Source of the DNA: Ignavibacteria bacterium
Lineage (GTDB): Bacteria; Bacteroidota; Ignavibacteria; UBA10030
NCBI GenBank assembly: GCA_016873805.1
Contig: VGVZ01000001.1
Location: 62,001-126,000 of the forward strand
Length of the DNA: 64,000 bases
Direction of reading: 5' to 3'
Numbering within the stretch: the stretch's first letter is position 1; every line of letters starts with the position of its first letter. Made by a program: the position numbers and the translations under genes. The notes under the pieces were generated by a model, which saw only the letters and a list, made by a program, of their open reading frames with translations, was not told the DNA's origin and did not search any database. Positions 27,501 through 36,640 of this stretch are shown piece after piece.

Positions 27501-28121
27501 TTATGGCGTTCGCGACGTTGCGTCTGCCGGTTCCCTCGCGGCCGGAGGGGGTTGGGAAGATTCTGACGTCCCTGCCGCCGGACTCACATGCGAGAACCGC
27601 TTGTGAAACAGAATCAAGATGACAACCCCGATCGAAACCGACGCATCAGCCACATTGAAGACCGGCCATCGATGCAACTCGTAGCCGAAGAGAGAGATGT
27701 TGAAGAAATCGACGTCAATGAAGTCTACGACACGACCGTAGAACAACGGGGCCTCCCCATACAGAACGCCATAAAACATTCGGTCGATGAGATTCCCGAT
27801 CGCGCCTCCAAGGACGAGGGCTAGGGCGAACCGAAGCACCAACGGTTCGTCTCTGCTCTTCAGCAAGTACCAGAAGATCGCGACGCTCGCGGCGAGGGTG
27901 AACAACGTGAGGAACAGTTTGCCTCCAACATCAATTCCAAACGCGATGCCGGCGTTCTCGATGTACGTGAACCGAATCAGATCTCCAACGATCGGAAAAC
28001 TCGTTCCGATGGCGTACCCCGAGTGGTGCACACCGAGGGCCGGGATGGAGAATCCCTTCACGAGGAGCTTAGAGATTTGATCGACCACGACTACGATGGC
28101 CGAGATGCACAGGATTCGCAT
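27501..28121 (-). CDS. lspA: Lipoprotein signal peptidase (signal peptidase II)
   Basis: 206 aa inner-membrane aspartyl protease that cleaves diacylglyceryl-prolipoproteins. Four membrane segments are visible. Family boxes are VVVDQISKLLVK, YIENAGIAFG, GGAIGNLIDRM, GRVVDFIDV and WPVFNVADASVSIG, with the two catalytic Asp in the last two. The C-terminal 35 residues are Pro/Ser/Ala-rich and likely disordered, longer than usual. Processes the lipoproteins predicted in this window. Confidence 0.96.
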   Translation of the reverse strand: MRILCISAIVVVVDQISKLLVKGFSIPALGVHHSGYAIGTSFPIVGDLIRFTYIENAGIAFGIDVGGKLFLTLFTLAASVAIFWYLLKSRDEPLVLRFALALVLGGAIGNLIDRMFYGVLYGEAPLFYGRVVDFIDVDFFNISLFGYELHRWPVFNVADASVSIGVVILILFHKRFSHVSPAAGTSESSQPPPAAREPADATSRTP

Positions 28122-28167
28122 GGTGTTGGAAGATCGATCTGGTGAATAGGAGGCACAACGCGCTCAG

Positions 28168-28683
28168 CTACTTCGTCCGAGCGAGCTTGCAATCAACACA
28201 TTGCTGGGCATGCGGTACTGCCTCGAGCCGTTCTTTTTCGATCAGTTTTCCGCAGTCTGTGCAGAAGCCGTACTCCCCCCTCTGGATTCTTTTCAGCGCG
28301 TCATCGAGGTAGTTGAGAAACTTCACATCCCGGGAGGCAAACAGAAATGCTTTTTCCCGTTCCATCGTATCCGTTCCCTGCTCCATGTGCAATGAATACG
28401 CGGAATTCTCTGCCTGGTACTCGCCGGTTGTAACGTCCATCATCCGGGAGCGAAGCTGGTCGAGGTCTTCGATGATTTCCTGACGCTTTTCCTGGATGAT
28501 CGACTTGAAGTGCTCAAGGTCTGCCTTGCCGTACCCTTTCCGGGGGACGGCAGGCTTCGGCGCGGGGGCCTTCACGGGCGGTTTGAGCTCGACTTTTGGT
28601 GCCGCTTTCTTCTTCACGACCTTGTTGGCGGCAGGTCTTCCCACCTTTTTCGCTGGTTTCTTGACGCTTTTCCTCGTCGCCAT
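28168..28683 (-). CDS. dksA: DksA/TraR zinc-finger regulator with basic N-terminal tail
   Basis: 171 aa. Residues 1-48 are Lys/Ala/Pro-rich. The coiled-coil region (about 55-125) includes NSAYSLHMEQGTDTMEREKA, the Bacteroidota-type DksA signature. A four-Cys zinc finger follows (CTDCGKLIEKERLEAVP...CVDC). It binds the RNA polymerase secondary channel and modulates transcription with ppGpp in model bacteria. An AAGGAGAG site precedes the ATG. It lies between ileS and lspA, the position of ylyA in Bacillus. Confidence 0.93.
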   Translation of the reverse strand: MATRKSVKKPAKKVGRPAANKVVKKKAAPKVELKPPVKAPAPKPAVPRKGYGKADLEHFKSIIQEKRQEIIEDLDQLRSRMMDVTTGEYQAENSAYSLHMEQGTDTMEREKAFLFASRDVKFLNYLDDALKRIQRGEYGFCTDCGKLIEKERLEAVPHAQQCVDCKLARTK

Positions 28684-28748
28684 AACACTCTCCTTGAATG
28701 ATTCTCCCCCAAATACGAAAAACTCTGATCAAAATCTCCCACAATCGT

Positions 28749-31700
28749 CTACGAGGTTCCCGACTTCAATCGCTCGAGTCCAATCACCGATTGCTCTCCG
28801 TTGATCTCTTCGGCTCTCATCGCAATCTTTTCCTTCAGGGCCGGTGCCGCAACGATCAACTCGACGGCAAGGGTTTCCTGCTTCACATACTCGGCAAGCC
28901 GGCTCAGGGACTTGGCGAGTCGATCGGACGATTCATGATAGATCCGGATGCGGTCCGTGACATCGAATCCCGATTCTTTTCGGATGTTCTGAACGCGGTT
29001 GACGAATTCTCGCGCAAGCCCCTCATCGATGAGCTCATCGTCGAGCGCCGTGTCGAGCGCCACCGTCATCCCGCCATCGGAGTCGACCAGCCATCCCTTA
29101 ATATCTTCGTGAATAATTTCAACATCTTCCAGACTAATCGCGCATTGCGAGCCGTTCACGTTCAGACTCAGACTCCCGGCAGAGGCAAGCTGATGGATTT
29201 CCGGCGCGCTGAACTCACGAATCCGGGCCGCGATCGCCTGCACCGCTTTCCCGTACTTCGGACCGAGTGATTTGAAGTTCGGCTTTGCGGTTTTGTGGAC
29301 AATCTCGGAATCATCATTCACATACTCAATCGATTTCACATTAATTTCTTCGAGAATGACCTCGGCCATCCGTTCGACGCTCTTCCGTTGTTTGTCGCTC
29401 GTCACAGGCAGAATGATCTTTCGCAAGGGCTGGCGAACTTTGAGATTCGATTTCATGCGCATCGATCGGACCAATCCCACAATCCTCATCGCCCGCTCCA
29501 TCCGCTCTTCAAGCTCGGCATCGATCGCCGATTCGTCCACGTCGTCGAACCGCGACGTATGGACAGAGTCCGCCAACTCAAGATTGGTCCCCGCCTTGAT
29601 GTTTCGAAAGAGTTCTTCTGCAATGAACGGAGCAAACGGTGCGATCAGCTTTGAGAGGGAGAGCAGACACTCCGCGAGGGTCTGATACGCGGCCGTCTTG
29701 TCCTTTCCCTGTTCGCTCTTCCAGAATCTTCGTCGATTTCGTCTCACGTACCAGTTCGACAGCATGTCGATCGTGAAATCGCTTACCGCCCGGGCGGCTC
29801 GGGTGACATCGTACTCGCTGAGGTACTGATGATAGTTCTTCGCGAGGGTGTTCAATTCCGATAGAATCCATCTGTCGATCTCCGGACGTTCCCCAACCGG
29901 AATTTTCGGATCCGAATAGCTAAACCCATCAACATTCGCGTAGAGGGCAAAGAAGGCGTACGAATTCAGCAGCGTGCTGAAGAATTTCCGCTGGACCTCG
30001 GCGATCCCCTCGCCGTCAAACAACGTCGGCCGCCAGACAGGACTGTTCGCCACAAGATACCAGCGCGTCGCGTCGGCTCCATACTTGCGAATCAGTTCAA
30101 ACGGATCGACGGTGTTCTTCTTCGACTTCGACATCTTCTGCCCTTGCTTGTCGAGGATCAGCTCATTGACAAGGACATTCTTGAACGCCGGCTCGTCGAA
30201 GAGAAATGTTCCGATGGAATGAAGCGTATAGAACCATCCCCGCGTCTGGTCGATTCCTTCCGAGATGAAATCGGCGGGATACGAGCGCTCGAAGATCTCC
30301 TTGTTCTCAAATGGATAATGCCACTGCGCAAACGGCATTGCACCGGAATCAAACCAGACATCGATCAATTCAGGCGTGCGCCGCATTTCTCCGTGACATG
30401 TTCCGCATTCAAAGGTGACCTCATCGACAAAGGGCTTGTGCAGATCGAGAGGATCGGGGACGTTCCTCCCCTTCCGCAGTTCTTCAACGCCGCCGACACA
30501 CTTCTGCTTTCCACATCCATCACAAATCCAAATCGGGAGCGGCGTTCCCCAGAACCGATCGCGTGAAAGCGCCCAGTCTTTGTTCTCTTCGAGCCAGTTT
30601 CCGAATCTCCCCTCACCCACTTCCGGCGGAATCCAGTTGATGGCTTTGTTCTGCTCGATCATGCGATCGGCGTACGAGGTGGTCCGGATGTACCACGACT
30701 CGCGTGCGTAGTACAGCAGCGGCGAGGTGCATCGCCAACAATGAGGATAGCTGTGGAGGTACGTTTCTTTGCGGAAGAGAAGCCCGCGTCTCTTCAGGTT
30801 CGCGACGATCTCAGGATCCGCATCCTTGACGAACATCCCTGCAAAATCCGTTACTTCGGGTCCAAATTCTCCCGACTGATTTACGGGATGGATCGTCGGA
30901 AGGTTGTAGCGGAGGCCGGCTTGATAGTCATCCTCGCCGTACGCCGGAGCCATATGGACGATACCGGAACCATCTTCGGTCGAAACAAAATCCGCTCCGA
31001 CGAGATACCACCCCTTCTGGTTGGTCTCCTGATAGCGGAAGAGGCGCTCGTATTCCTTGCCGAGGAGTTCGGATCCCTTCATCCGCTGAACTTCTGTGTA
31101 CTCATCACCCAGCAACGAGAGACGAGCTTCCGCCAGGATGAGAAGTTCTCCTTTGGTTTCGACCTTTGCGTACGTCACCTCGGGATGAACGGCGAGTGCG
31201 ACATTTGAGATGAGTGTCCATGGCGTCGTCGTCCAGACGAGGAAGAACGTATTCTCCTCCCCCCGTACTTTCATCTTCACATAGACAGACGGATCCTTGA
31301 CTTCCTTATACCCCAGCGAAACTTCATGAGACGAAAGCGGCGTTTCACATCGCGGACAGTACGGCTGAATCTTGTATCCTTTGTAGATCAACCCCTCATC
31401 AAAATACCGCTTGAGCGCCCACCAGATCGATTCGATGTAGTTATTCTCGAAGGTCACATACGGATGATGGAGATCGACCCAGTATCCCATGAACCGCGTC
31501 ATCTCTTCCCAGTCGGCTTTGTACTTCCACACCGACTTCTTGCACTCCTCGTTGAACCGGGCGATGCCGTACTCGAGGATTTCGTCTTTGTGCTTCATCC
31601 CCAGTTGTTTCTCGACCTCGATCTCTACCGGCAATCCATGGGTATCCCAGCCGGCCTTTCGATGGACCTGGAACCCTTTCATCGTTTTGTATCGGCAGAC

Positions 31701-31901
31701 GAGGTCTTTGAGCGTCCGGCTCATGACATGATGAATTCCGGGTCGACCATTTGCCGTTGGAGGGCCTTCGAAGAACGTATACTGAGGCTCCCCTTCTCGG
31801 CTTGAGATGCTCTTCTCGAAAATGTTCTCGTCATCCCAGAATTTCAGGATGACTTGTTCCAATTCGTGATACTGTATTCTGTCATTCAGCTGTTTGAACA
31901 T
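28749..31901 (-). CDS. ileS: Isoleucyl-tRNA synthetase (IleS2-like)
   Basis: 1050 aa class I aminoacyl-tRNA synthetase that charges and edits tRNA-Ile. The HIGH box is in NGRPGIHHVMSRTLKD (residues 51-66), the form seen in eukaryote-like IleS2 enzymes, which are often less sensitive to mupirocin. AGWDTHGLPVEIEVEK, the CP1 editing domain, GWFYTLHSIGTFLF and KMSKSKKN follow. An anticodon-binding domain and a C-terminal extension from about residue 870 complete it. There are no C-terminal zinc-finger cysteines of the IleS1 type. Confidence 0.97.
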   Translation of the reverse strand: MFKQLNDRIQYHELEQVILKFWDDENIFEKSISSREGEPQYTFFEGPPTANGRPGIHHVMSRTLKDLVCRYKTMKGFQVHRKAGWDTHGLPVEIEVEKQLGMKHKDEILEYGIARFNEECKKSVWKYKADWEEMTRFMGYWVDLHHPYVTFENNYIESIWWALKRYFDEGLIYKGYKIQPYCPRCETPLSSHEVSLGYKEVKDPSVYVKMKVRGEENTFFLVWTTTPWTLISNVALAVHPEVTYAKVETKGELLILAEARLSLLGDEYTEVQRMKGSELLGKEYERLFRYQETNQKGWYLVGADFVSTEDGSGIVHMAPAYGEDDYQAGLRYNLPTIHPVNQSGEFGPEVTDFAGMFVKDADPEIVANLKRRGLLFRKETYLHSYPHCWRCTSPLLYYARESWYIRTTSYADRMIEQNKAINWIPPEVGEGRFGNWLEENKDWALSRDRFWGTPLPIWICDGCGKQKCVGGVEELRKGRNVPDPLDLHKPFVDEVTFECGTCHGEMRRTPELIDVWFDSGAMPFAQWHYPFENKEIFERSYPADFISEGIDQTRGWFYTLHSIGTFLFDEPAFKNVLVNELILDKQGQKMSKSKKNTVDPFELIRKYGADATRWYLVANSPVWRPTLFDGEGIAEVQRKFFSTLLNSYAFFALYANVDGFSYSDPKIPVGERPEIDRWILSELNTLAKNYHQYLSEYDVTRAARAVSDFTIDMLSNWYVRRNRRRFWKSEQGKDKTAAYQTLAECLLSLSKLIAPFAPFIAEELFRNIKAGTNLELADSVHTSRFDDVDESAIDAELEERMERAMRIVGLVRSMRMKSNLKVRQPLRKIILPVTSDKQRKSVERMAEVILEEINVKSIEYVNDDSEIVHKTAKPNFKSLGPKYGKAVQAIAARIREFSAPEIHQLASAGSLSLNVNGSQCAISLEDVEIIHEDIKGWLVDSDGGMTVALDTALDDELIDEGLAREFVNRVQNIRKESGFDVTDRIRIYHESSDRLAKSLSRLAEYVKQETLAVELIVAAPALKEKIAMRAEEINGEQSVIGLERLKSGTS

Positions 31902-31957
31902 CGCGTCTCACCACTCTCCACTCACTTCGACAAAGCGCATGTGCTTCTTCAACGTCA

Positions 31958-32785
31958 TCAGAATTTCAACCGGCGGACCGTTTCCTTCATCACCGCGGTC
32001 ATGCGGGGCTCTGCTTTCTTCGCCACCGCAATTACTTCTTCAAGGGAGACCGGCTTCAGCGAATCGGGAAAACATTCATCCGTCAGAATCGAGAAGCCAA
32101 GGACCTCCATCCCCATGTGTACCGAAACGATGGTCTCCGGAATGGTCGACATTCCAATGGCATCGGCACCGATGGTGCGGAGAAACCGATATTCTGCGCG
32201 CGTCTCCAGGTTTGGGCCCTGCATCGCAGCATAGACACCTTTCTGAACTTTGACCTTCAGATCGAGCGCGACCTCTTCCGCCAGCTTGATCAACCGTTTG
32301 CTGTACGGTTCCGACATATCCGGAAAGCGGGGTCCGAGGCTCTCATCGTTCGGGCCGATCAATGGGTTGTCCCCGAGCAGGTTGATGTGATCGGAGATGA
32401 TCATGATATCTCCGCCGACGAAATGCGGATTCAAGGCTCCGGCCGCATTCGAAATCAACAGCGTGCGTACGCCAAGGAACTTCATCACCCGGACGGGAAA
32501 GGTGATCTGCTGCATTGAATACTTCTCGTAAGAATGGAACCGCCCCTGCATCGCGACAACCTTCTTGCCGGCGAGTCGGCCGAAAATCAGCCGCCCATGG
32601 TGCGATTCTACTGTCGAGATGGGGAAATGCGGAATCCTCTGGTAGTCAACCTCGAGGTCTTTCTTGATTTCTTTGACTAATCCCCCCAGTCCGGTGCCAA
32701 GGATAATCCCGACGGGAGGCACCGACCGGGTATACTTCCGAATGAACGCCGTCGATTCTTCGATCCGTTGTCTCAGCGTCTGCAT
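31958..32785 (-). CDS. punA: Purine nucleoside phosphorylase (trimeric class)
   Basis: 275 aa. It phosphorolyses inosine and guanosine to base plus ribose-1-phosphate. Recognised by GIILGTGLGGL, SHHGRLIFGRL (phosphate site), NAAGALNPHFVGGDIMIISDH, GVYAAMQGPNLETRAEYRF and IGMSTIPETIVS, all typical of the trimeric PNP family. Encoded between divIVA and ileS; it is the one non-syntenic gene in that cluster. Confidence 0.96.
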   Translation of the reverse strand: MQTLRQRIEESTAFIRKYTRSVPPVGIILGTGLGGLVKEIKKDLEVDYQRIPHFPISTVESHHGRLIFGRLAGKKVVAMQGRFHSYEKYSMQQITFPVRVMKFLGVRTLLISNAAGALNPHFVGGDIMIISDHINLLGDNPLIGPNDESLGPRFPDMSEPYSKRLIKLAEEVALDLKVKVQKGVYAAMQGPNLETRAEYRFLRTIGADAIGMSTIPETIVSVHMGMEVLGFSILTDECFPDSLKPVSLEEVIAVAKKAEPRMTAVMKETVRRLKF

Positions 32786-32808
32786 ATGTTCTTCATTGGG
32801 AAAGGTGA

Positions 32809-33339
32809 CTAGAGGTTTTTTACGATTTCATCCACATCGAGATCGCTTCGGCGCTCGCCGGCGCCCGATTCCCTCGACACGAATTCCTCATCATCAATTT
32901 CCAGCGCGCGGATGAGTTCAATTTCCGATGAGAGAAGGACTTTCAGCCGACTCAGCATGCTTTCCTTCCTCGCCCGGAGATTGGAGATCTCTTCCTTTGC
33001 ACGCGCAAAATCAAGACGTGCCTTCTCGACAATCTGACTCGCCTTGAGCTGCGCCTCTTGAACAATCAGCTCCGCTTCCTTCCTCGAATTCTCAATCGAC
33101 TTCCCGCTTGCCTCCTGTGCCTGCATGAGGGTCTGCTGAAGGGTCTTCTCCATGTTCTTGTAGTCCTTCAGCTGAACTTCGAGCTCAATAATCTTGTCAC
33201 TCAGCCCCTTGTTCCGCACGAGGATATCCTCCAGCTCATTCGAAAGCATGTCGAGAAACGTGTCGACTTCCACCGGATCATATCCGCGCATCACTTTCTT
33301 GAATTGCTGGCGTTTGATTTCAAGCGGTGTGATCTTCAT
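32809..33339 (-). CDS. divIVA: DivIVA-domain protein
   Basis: 176 aa. The conserved N-terminal membrane-curvature domain reads MKITPLEIKRQQFKKVMRGY then DPVEVDTFLDML. A long coiled coil spans about residues 35-145, followed by an acidic tail. DivIVA proteins recruit division or growth factors at poles in Gram-positives; in this Gram-negative-type genome the role is open. Adjacent to yggS and upstream of ileS, as in Firmicutes. Confidence 0.9.
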   Translation of the reverse strand: MKITPLEIKRQQFKKVMRGYDPVEVDTFLDMLSNELEDILVRNKGLSDKIIELEVQLKDYKNMEKTLQQTLMQAQEASGKSIENSRKEAELIVQEAQLKASQIVEKARLDFARAKEEISNLRARKESMLSRLKVLLSSEIELIRALEIDDEEFVSRESGAGERRSDLDVDEIVKNL

Positions 33340-33393
33340 GTTTCATACCCTCCCGACACTGCGTCGTTTGATTATTTCAATCGTCTGATTCAA

Positions 33394-34086
33394 TCAGGGC
33401 TTTTCACGCCCTCCAAAAATCGCCGTCCCGATCCGAAGAATCGTGGCGCCTTCTTCAATCGCTACCTCATAGTCATGGGTCATGCCCATCGAGAGTTCAT
33501 CCACCGATACGGCCTCGATCCCCTCCCGTCGAATCGTCTCCTGCAGCTCCCGCAGCGCCCGAAACGAACCGCGTGAATCCTCCGGATCGTCCGAAAACGG
33601 GCCCATCGTCATCAATCCCCGAATCTTTATCCCATCCAGCGGGGCGAGCGTCCTCACCAGCTGGAGCACCTCCCCCGGGGGGACCCCGTATTTGGTCGGT
33701 TCATCCGTGGTGTGGACCTCGATAAGAACATCGAGCACTCTGCCGTGCTGCTTCGCTCTCTTGTGGAGCTCTTCCGCCACGCGGACATTATCCACGGAGT
33801 GCACCAGATGAACAAAACCGGCGATGTACTTGACCTTGTTCGTCTGCAGGTGGCCGATGAAATGCCAGCGCAAGGGAAGCGAGCATAGTTCATCGCGTTT
33901 CCGGTTGAGTTCCTGAACATAGTTCTCGCCGAAATCTCGCAGTCCCGCGGCTGCGGCCGTCTCTACCTCGCGCGCGGATTTCGTCTTCGAAACCGCGACG
34001 ATGAGGATGTTGTTTGGATCGCGCCCGCAACGAGCACACGCCTCGTGAATATGCCGACGTGTTTTTTCTATGTTTTCGGCAATCAT
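33394..34086 (-). CDS. yggS: YggS/PLPBP family pyridoxal-phosphate homeostasis protein
   Basis: About 230 aa alanine-racemase-fold protein that carries PLP without known catalysis and controls vitamin B6 and amino-acid balance. The PLP lysine is in ILIVAVSKTKSAREV. WHFIGHLQTNKVKYI, EVHTTDEPTKYG, GLMTMGPFSDDPE and ELSMGMTHDYEVAIEEGATI are typical. The ATG at 34086 matches family N-termini; the longer reading from 34143 would cross the promoter. First gene of the cluster to rluD. Confidence 0.94.
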   Translation of the reverse strand: MIAENIEKTRRHIHEACARCGRDPNNILIVAVSKTKSAREVETAAAAGLRDFGENYVQELNRKRDELCSLPLRWHFIGHLQTNKVKYIAGFVHLVHSVDNVRVAEELHKRAKQHGRVLDVLIEVHTTDEPTKYGVPPGEVLQLVRTLAPLDGIKIRGLMTMGPFSDDPEDSRGSFRALRELQETIRREGIEAVSVDELSMGMTHDYEVAIEEGATILRIGTAIFGGREKP

Positions 34087-34104
34087 GAGCGTTGGCAAGG
34101 GACA

Positions 34105-34133
34105 AATATACCCGATGATTGATGGAAAATCAA
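34105..34133 (-). promoter_or_regulatory. Promoter for the yggS-divIVA cluster
   Basis: Minus strand: TTGATT (34133-34128), 17 bases, TATATT (34110-34105), 19 bases before the yggS ATG. Divergent from the TPR gene's promoter at 34191-34219. Confidence 0.65.
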
Positions 34134-34190
34134 TTTCTTTCACAAATCATTCGCTCGCTTGGGCTTCTGAGGCATCGGTTGAATCGTTGC

Positions 34191-34219
34191 TTGACTTCAA
34201 CTCCAATTTTTGCTTAATT
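34191..34219 (+). promoter_or_regulatory. Promoter for the large TPR gene
   Basis: TTGACT (34191-34196), 17 bases, TTAATT (34214-34219), about 50 bases before the ATG at 34272. Confidence 0.6.
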
Positions 34220-34271
34220 GGCGTTTGTTGCGCGGCCTCTCACGCAACGTTGCACTAGGAGAGGAAGGACG

Positions 34272-35684
34272 ATGCCGGGTTTTGACCATTTTGACGACGA
34301 TTTCCAACCCCCGAAGCCGAATCGCAATTCGGACGACGATCTGCGACGCTTTCGTGAGCAGTTGAAGAACGGGGAGAAGGATATCAACAGCACGGAGGCG
34401 CTCGAAGAAATCGTCCAATTCTACTTTGAGCACGAACAATTCGACGAGGCGCTCCACTTCATCGACCGGCTTCTCTCCTTTGAGCCGTATAGCTCAGAGG
34501 CCTGGCAGCGCAAGGGCATGATCCTCAATAACCTCCAGCGCTATCAGGAGGCCCTCGAGTGCTACGCCAGGGCGCTCGGACTCAACCCCACCGATCCTGA
34601 TATCTTCGTCAATCAGGGTATCACCCTCGACAACCTCAACCAGGTGAAAGAGGCGCTCGCCTCCTTCGAATCGGCTCTCGGAGTCGATCCTTCCTACGAA
34701 GATGCCCTGCTCCATAAGGGGATCACACTCGAAAAACAGGAGCAATTCGGGGAAGCCGCGCAGGTATTTGAGAGGATGATCTGTCTCAATCCGGATCATC
34801 CCGAGGCATGGTATGAGCTCGGGTATTGCTACGATTTCCTGGACAAACTCGATGAATCGATCCGGTGCTATCAGGAACATCTGAAACATGATCCCTTCAA
34901 CGCAAATGCATGGTACAATTTGGGGATCGTGCTGAGCCGCAAGGGGAATTTTGAGAAGGCGGTCGAGTGCTACGAGTATTCCATCGCCATTAATGAGAAA
35001 TTTCCATCGGCATGGTACAATCTGGGCAACTCGTACGCGAACCTCGGGCGCCTGTTCGATGCTATCGATTGCTATAAGAAAACAATTGAATTTGATTCGG
35101 AAGATGTGCCGGCCTGGCATAATCTGGGCAACGCCTACGAAGAACTGGGGCAGTTTGAGGAGGCCATTGCGGCGTACGGGAAGGCCATCGAGCTCGACCC
35201 CAAGCGACATGAGTCGTATTATGCACGGGGGTGCTGTTACGATGCCCTCGAACAGCCGGCAAAAGCCCTCGCCGACTATCGCAGCGCCATCCGCTTCTGC
35301 AAGGATGACCCGGAGATCTGGTACGCTCGAGCGGACGCGGAATACAATGTCGGCAAGTATCATGATTGCCTCTCAAGCTATCGGATCCTGTTGAAGCTCA
35401 GTCCGAAGAACTCCGAGGCCTGGTTCGACTATGGTGACACGCTGCAGGAACTCGGACAGAGTCGCGAGGCAATCGAAGCCCTGAAACGATCGATCAGTCT
35501 CTCTGCAAACAATCCCCTCGCCTATTACAGTCTCGGGAAGGCCTGCCTGCTCGCACGGAGGAAGGGCCAGGCCATGGAGGCGCTCCGTAAGGCATTTGAG
35601 ATGAAACCCGAGCTCAAAGAGACGTTTGTCATTGAGTTTCCCGTCCTCTCCCTCCAAAGCGATTTCTCCAGTCTGCTGGGGTAG
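34272..35684 (+). CDS. Large tetratricopeptide repeat protein
   Basis: 470 aa with no signal peptide. An acidic, Asn/Pro-rich first 40 residues is followed by about eleven near-canonical TPR units (for example WYNLGIVLSRKGNFEKAVEC and WYNLGNSYANLGRLFDAIDC). Cys-Tyr at the end of helix A/B pairs recurs in several units. A cytoplasmic scaffold is likely. The start has GGAAGG upstream and its own promoter. aroE follows 42 bases later. Confidence 0.88.
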   Translation: MPGFDHFDDDFQPPKPNRNSDDDLRRFREQLKNGEKDINSTEALEEIVQFYFEHEQFDEALHFIDRLLSFEPYSSEAWQRKGMILNNLQRYQEALECYARALGLNPTDPDIFVNQGITLDNLNQVKEALASFESALGVDPSYEDALLHKGITLEKQEQFGEAAQVFERMICLNPDHPEAWYELGYCYDFLDKLDESIRCYQEHLKHDPFNANAWYNLGIVLSRKGNFEKAVECYEYSIAINEKFPSAWYNLGNSYANLGRLFDAIDCYKKTIEFDSEDVPAWHNLGNAYEELGQFEEAIAAYGKAIELDPKRHESYYARGCCYDALEQPAKALADYRSAIRFCKDDPEIWYARADAEYNVGKYHDCLSSYRILLKLSPKNSEAWFDYGDTLQELGQSREAIEALKRSISLSANNPLAYYSLGKACLLARRKGQAMEALRKAFEMKPELKETFVIEFPVLSLQSDFSSLLG

Positions 35685-35726
35685 AACGCCCGGCAATTTG
35701 CACGTCCTTCTTCTCAAGACAACCGT

Positions 35727-36632
35727 ATGATGCCTCGTCCCGATGATGATCGCATGCCATCGATGAAACTTTCAGACCACGTTCACTTGGGAATAATCGG
35801 ATATCCGATCCGCCATGCCCTCTCCCCGCTGATGCATAACACGGCGATCCGCGAATTAGGATTGGACTGCGAATACCACTCCATCGAAATCCGTCCGGAG
35901 AATCTCGCGCGCGATTTTCGAAAGCTCGTGGACGACGGATACACAGGACTGAACGTCACACTCCCCCACAAGCAATCAGTCATTGGACTTCTTGATGAGG
36001 TGGACCCGACGGCGCAGGCAATCGGAGCTGTGAACACGATTCGAATCCGGGAGGGTCTCTCCGTCGGGTACAACACAGACGCACTCGGATTTCTCACCAG
36101 CGTGGAACCCGTCGCGGACGCGTTCGCCTCGCGGAACGTTCTGTTGCTCGGATCGGGAGGAGCGGCACGCGCGGTCCTCTATGGCATCGTAACCAGGTTT
36201 CACCCGTCAGAAATCATCGTGGCCGGCCGAAATCCCTCGAAATGCGAAAAGCTTGTCCGAGACTTTGCCGGTCTCGCTCGCGAGAAGACTTCCTGGCACA
36301 CGATCGGATTGGACGGCCGAGAGATCGACCGGATCGTTCGCGAAGCAACAGTGATCATCAACACGACGCCGGTCGGCATGTCTCCCCATGAAGCCGCCAC
36401 ACCGCTTCCTCATACCACTCGGTTTTTCCCCCATCAGGTGGCGATCGATGTCGTGTACAATCCAATCGAGACGATGTTTCTCCGAACTGCCTCGCTGGGC
36501 GGTGCGCGAACTCTTGACGGCCTCGGCATGTTGATCTATCAGGGAATGGCAGCGTTTGAAATCTTCACCGGTCACACGATGCCCGTTGCGGCCGTGCGCT
36601 CGGCGCTTGAAGGGAAACTGGGAAAGAAGTGA
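35727..36632 (+). CDS. aroE: Shikimate dehydrogenase
   Basis: 301 aa NADPH-dependent enzyme of aromatic amino-acid synthesis (3-dehydroshikimate to shikimate). The substrate domain has IIGYPIRHALSPLMHN and GLNVTLPHKQ with the catalytic Lys. GAVNTIR and GYNTDALGF follow. The nucleotide loop is LLGSGGAARAVLYG, the NADP-selective arginine is in AGRNPSK, and INTTPVGMSP is present. The start is uncertain: ATG 35727, 35754 or 35763 all lack strong ribosome sites. No other aro genes are nearby. Confidence 0.95.
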   Translation: MMPRPDDDRMPSMKLSDHVHLGIIGYPIRHALSPLMHNTAIRELGLDCEYHSIEIRPENLARDFRKLVDDGYTGLNVTLPHKQSVIGLLDEVDPTAQAIGAVNTIRIREGLSVGYNTDALGFLTSVEPVADAFASRNVLLLGSGGAARAVLYGIVTRFHPSEIIVAGRNPSKCEKLVRDFAGLAREKTSWHTIGLDGREIDRIVREATVIINTTPVGMSPHEAATPLPHTTRFFPHQVAIDVVYNPIETMFLRTASLGGARTLDGLGMLIYQGMAAFEIFTGHTMPVAAVRSALEGKLGKK

Positions 36633-36640
36633 AGGAGAGG

